A stretch of DNA of 64,000 nucleotides from Paralvinella palmiformis. Its lineage: Eukaryota; Annelida; Polychaeta; Terebellida; Alvinellidae. Under the pieces are notes generated by a model, which saw nothing but the letters and a program-made list of their open reading frames with translations, had not been told where the DNA came from and searched no databases. Both the position numbers and the translations under genes were made by a program. The stretch lies in the NCBI GenBank assembly GCA_025642065.1, contig JAODUP010000117.1, forward strand, positions 290,001 to 354,000. The letters are read 5' to 3'. Below, piece after piece: positions 60,899-64,000 of this stretch (positions are counted from its first letter, which is position 1; every line of letters begins with the position of its first letter).

Positions 60899-63800
60899 AT
60901 GGAGATCATTAAACATCTAACTCACCCAGATGAGTTGTATGCTCTAATCAAGTATAAAATGTGTGGATATCAGAACAGTCCATTGAGCAAGGTATAAAGA
61001 AAATGTCAGAGTTCAATATACTATTTACTGTATCTTAATCATAGTTCAATTGATTAATGTTTATATAATGAGGTATTGTTGCCTTTTTTTGTGTACTGTG
61101 GCAGGAATCCTTAACACCAACGAAGAAACGCTGTTATGAACTGCTGAATAAGACAAGTAGGAGCTTTTCTGCTGTCATCCAGAAATTGGATGATGAATTG
61201 AGGTAATTGAATAACATTTTCTGATTTGATTCACTTGAAACAATCAACTGCAGTATTCTTGGATAATCTGCCATTGTAATTATATTAATTTGCATTTAAG
61301 ATTCCAACTTCAGTTGGTGTTTCTCAGAAAATATCTTTACACATCACTTAAACAATTTCATTTGTCGTAAATTTGTATCACCATAGCTACAATGTTAATA
61401 AAAAGCTTCCTTGCTAGCTAGAGAAATTCTATGGTGCATTTCAGTAAAACTGTATATTAATGTATCCGATTTATCTAATTATTCAAAAATGTAATACAAA
61501 CTTAATATAAATGTATATGTTCACCATACCAGAGTAATATAAATAAGGCAATCAACATTAAAGTAGATTATGTTGTCTGTGTTTTTTTAATAAAAAGCAT
61601 TACATGTATTGTTCTTTACTTGGCTAATTCAAGGAGCAGGTAACTTTAATATACAAAATTAGTTCAACTTTTTAGAAACAAGTGATGTATTAATTATCTA
61701 GTATCTGGCTAGTACATACATTGCTTATAGTATTCTTGGGTGACTCTGTGTTCTAATTGGTAGTGCGTTGGACCACAAATCACTACCACCTGAGTTCCTA
61801 TCTCGACATGGGCACATCTGAAGGGTGTTTCATCTTTTACTTCATTACCTTTGGGGGTGCACAAAATTGGTCGTAAATCATTAATCAATCAAAATAAATG
61901 CTAACCCTGGTTTAATTCAATTTTAATTGAACACTCCTGCCATGCTTACTTCTGACCAGTTTACTCTTACGATTTAGACATAAAACATATAGTGTTCAAG
62001 ACCTTATTTTATATTTTGAGGGATATCTTTATGCCTTAACATAGGGGGGGGGGATATTATGGAATCTAGTGTATTGTGTCAGGAGTGTTTTCACAGTAGA
62101 CACTTGAGCTGAGTCTGGTATCTAACATCAATGACCCCAATCATCCCTATTTATAGAACAGTTCCATCTCGTTTATAACTTAATTTATATTTTTAGCCAG
62201 TATTCAGCTATGTAGTATGTTTCTATGCCATACCCAATACCTACATATGTCATCAGTTCCTATATTTACAAATAAAGATGCATCAACAGTATATTTCATC
62301 TATTTGATTAATACTTTTTCATCTATATTAAAGGAAAAATAAATTATGCTTAAATAGCCCCCAGAACACATTAAAATTAGCTTCTTCGTCATTTCACTAT
62401 GTTTTTGGGAAAGTGGAAATAGACATAATTTGTTTAGACAATACCTGGTTATTTTCTAAATATAAACTATCTTAACATTACAGGGATGCAGTGTGTATAT
62501 TTTATCTTGTACTTCGAGCGCTTGATACTGTGGAAGATGACATGACCTTACCTGAAGAGAAGAAAATCCCAATGTTGAAATCCTTCTACAAAAATCTTTA
62601 TGACACAAAGTGGTGCTTTATGGAGAGTAATGAAAAAGACAAAATGGTTCTTGAGGAATTTCCTGTGGTAATTGTTTATCTTTTGGTGATAGACTCCTAA
62701 TTTACTCTGTCTTTAAAATAGTTCTGATAATTGTTTTCAACCATGCCATAAATTAATACAGCCAAACTTCATCTACTTTTTAAACATGTGAATCTCAACC
62801 AAGAACAGCACAAATGTGTGTGGAAAATTTACTCAAGAGTAGTAAAAAAAAATTCTCTTTAATATTGTCATACATGATATATCACTTCATTTTAAGATAA
62901 ATTTGGCCAATTTAATGCAGCTTTAGGAATAGTTGCTGATGTATCATTGTTTTACAGATATCAGCTGAATTTTGCAACTTATCAAGCTGTTATCAAGATG
63001 TGATTTCAGACATCTGTCAGAGAATGGGAGATGGCATGACTGTTTATCTGTACACCTCGCCATTGACGATGGCTGATTGGGATGAGGTCAGTAGGTTTTT
63101 TCATACTCTGATATTATATATAGAATAAAACTTTTTTAACCCAACCAAACAAGTAACTCATTTGTTGTGTCATGGTTTACAGTTCTCACTGGACTTAGAA
63201 AAGTTTGATAAATTTAGAAGATTTTGGAATTTTCATCTGAATAAATTGATATTATATTAGAAACTTAATGATTACATGTACTTTTTTCCTTGTTGACCAT
63301 TCATATGGCCCTAATAAATAGATTTTTGGTGGAAACCCTGTGATTTGACAAATTTGTGATAACTCTTCTTTATCCCTGAGAAAAGGGGATCACCATGGCT
63401 GAACTGTTAACACAGTTGTCCACAGATCTCCCAGATTGGAAACTTATTTTACCCTATTAGCTTCATGGATTGCATGACCCCATTTTTCATACTCCGTACA
63501 GAAATGTGGATGAAAAGCAATAACATTATTCTAACAAACAGAATAGACTGATCTGTATAGTGGTGTGTAACGACCAATGTAGCCTTTTGTATATCAATTA
63601 AATCAAGTTACAAGTTCCATAAGAAGCTCACTGTTTTGAGTTTATAGGAGGTCTGTAGCATGTACACTTTGCACTGGGTTTGTGATACTCTAAGCTGGTT
63701 TATGAATGCATTTCAACACAGCAACCATGTAGGTTTTTATATGTTGAGTACAGCAGTCTTCATGTTTCCATAATAATGCACTAAAGAGATTTGTAGTCCT

Positions 63801-64000
63801 GCTGACTGAAAGTAGTTGACATTATACCTTTGATCACAAATGCAGAATACACCATTTTACTAAGTACATGGCAATGTATTTTTCTGCAAACTGCTTTACT
63901 GCAGAACGTAATACATATGGTTATTAGATCAGCAGTCCCTCCTACTATGCATTGTTATGTTATAATTTTTTTTAGAGAAATGAAAATGAGCTGTGATGGC
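60899..64000 (+). CDS. FDFT1: squalene synthase (farnesyl-diphosphate farnesyltransferase), 5' part, truncated by window edge
   Basis: Coding exons: 60899-60991, 61105-61202, 62484-62667, 62958-63086. Phases close over 168 residues and the gene continues past 64000. The enzyme condenses two farnesyl diphosphates to presqualene diphosphate and reduces it with NADPH to squalene on the ER membrane. Near-identity to human FDFT1 is visible: MEIIKHLTHPDELYALIKYK, TSRSFSAVIQ, VCIFYLVLRALDTVEDDMT, FMESNEKDKMVLEEFP and DICQRMGDGM. The first aspartate-rich motif DTVED is at residues 78-82; the second and the C-terminal membrane anchor lie in later exons. The start follows an acceptor by 7 bases (AGTGGCAATGG), so a non-coding first exon lies upstream. 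An AG at 63975-63976 near the edge does not open a frame matching the expected next segment. Confidence 0.94.
61735..61895 (+). repeat. tRNA-derived SINE, family B
   Basis: The head reads TGTGTTCTAATTGGTAGTGC, then GTTGGACCACAAATCACTAC, followed by the core TTTCATCTTTTACTTCATTA and an AATCAATCAAA tail. It lies in FDFT1 between coding exons 2 and 3. A short internal deletion removes the ACTAGGCCCATTTAGCC block. Confidence 0.75.

Noticed and set aside
63963..64000. Next squalene synthase exon at the window edge
   Set aside because: A T-run followed by AG is present, but the following bases do not encode the expected YCHYVAG segment.

Overview
This is eukaryotic nuclear DNA from an intron-rich, AT-rich invertebrate genome. 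Evidence is short exons (about 55-230 bp) separated by long introns with GT-AG boundaries, abundant (TA)n and (TG)n microsatellites, two tRNA-derived SINE families, and relics of LINE, hAT-like and pogo/Tigger-like elements. The gene set and the transposon proteins fit a marine lophotrochozoan, most probably a mollusc. That placement is inference, since no taxon-specific marker is present.

Four host genes can be assembled exon by exon with closed reading phases. (1) 15434-6778, minus: an ER-lumenal JmjC protein of 422 aa in 8 exons, with a signal peptide and a C-terminal HDEL. Its metal-binding HxD motif reads HxH. (2) 16005-33426, plus: a PAF acetylhydrolase of the PAFAH2/PLA2G7 family, 480 aa in 9 exons, with an intact Ser-Asp-His triad and a 2.8-kb 3' UTR. 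(3) 53291-37636, minus: TAF5L, the WD40 subunit of SAGA/PCAF complexes, 598 aa in 15 exons. (4) 60899 to beyond the right edge, plus: squalene synthase (FDFT1), of which the first four coding exons (168 residues) are visible. A possible fifth gene, a spliced 136-aa protein of unknown function, lies on the plus strand (9020-10153) inside the largest intron of the JmjC gene.

Layout: 1-6.7 kb is a transposon graveyard (LINE endonuclease relic, HEEADTR-type mobile protein relic, hAT/ZMYM1-like relic, a TA-flanked element with perfect 27-bp inverted repeats). At 6.7-15.4 kb lies the JmjC gene, including a 1.2-kb minisatellite that abuts a 3' splice site. The JmjC gene and PAFAH2 are head to head, with 570 bp between start codons and a CACGTG box in the gap. 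PAFAH2 and TAF5L are tail to tail. TAF5L and FDFT1 are divergent across about 5-6 kb holding a tandem duplication of a 1.5-kb repeat-rich unit. Just upstream of FDFT1 is a perfect inverted pair of CCAAT (NF-Y-type) boxes followed by an SRE-like site.

The genes do not form a pathway. Squalene synthase makes the first committed sterol precursor, PAFAH2 cleaves oxidised or short-chain phospholipids, TAF5L acts in transcription and the JmjC protein acts in the secretory pathway. The most unusual signals are the HxH JmjC protein, the AG-free minisatellite at a splice acceptor, the nested opposite-strand gene, a 52-bp perfect palindrome beside a TAF5L 5' splice site, and a transposon-borne mini-ORF with a PCNA-binding (PIP-box) signature.
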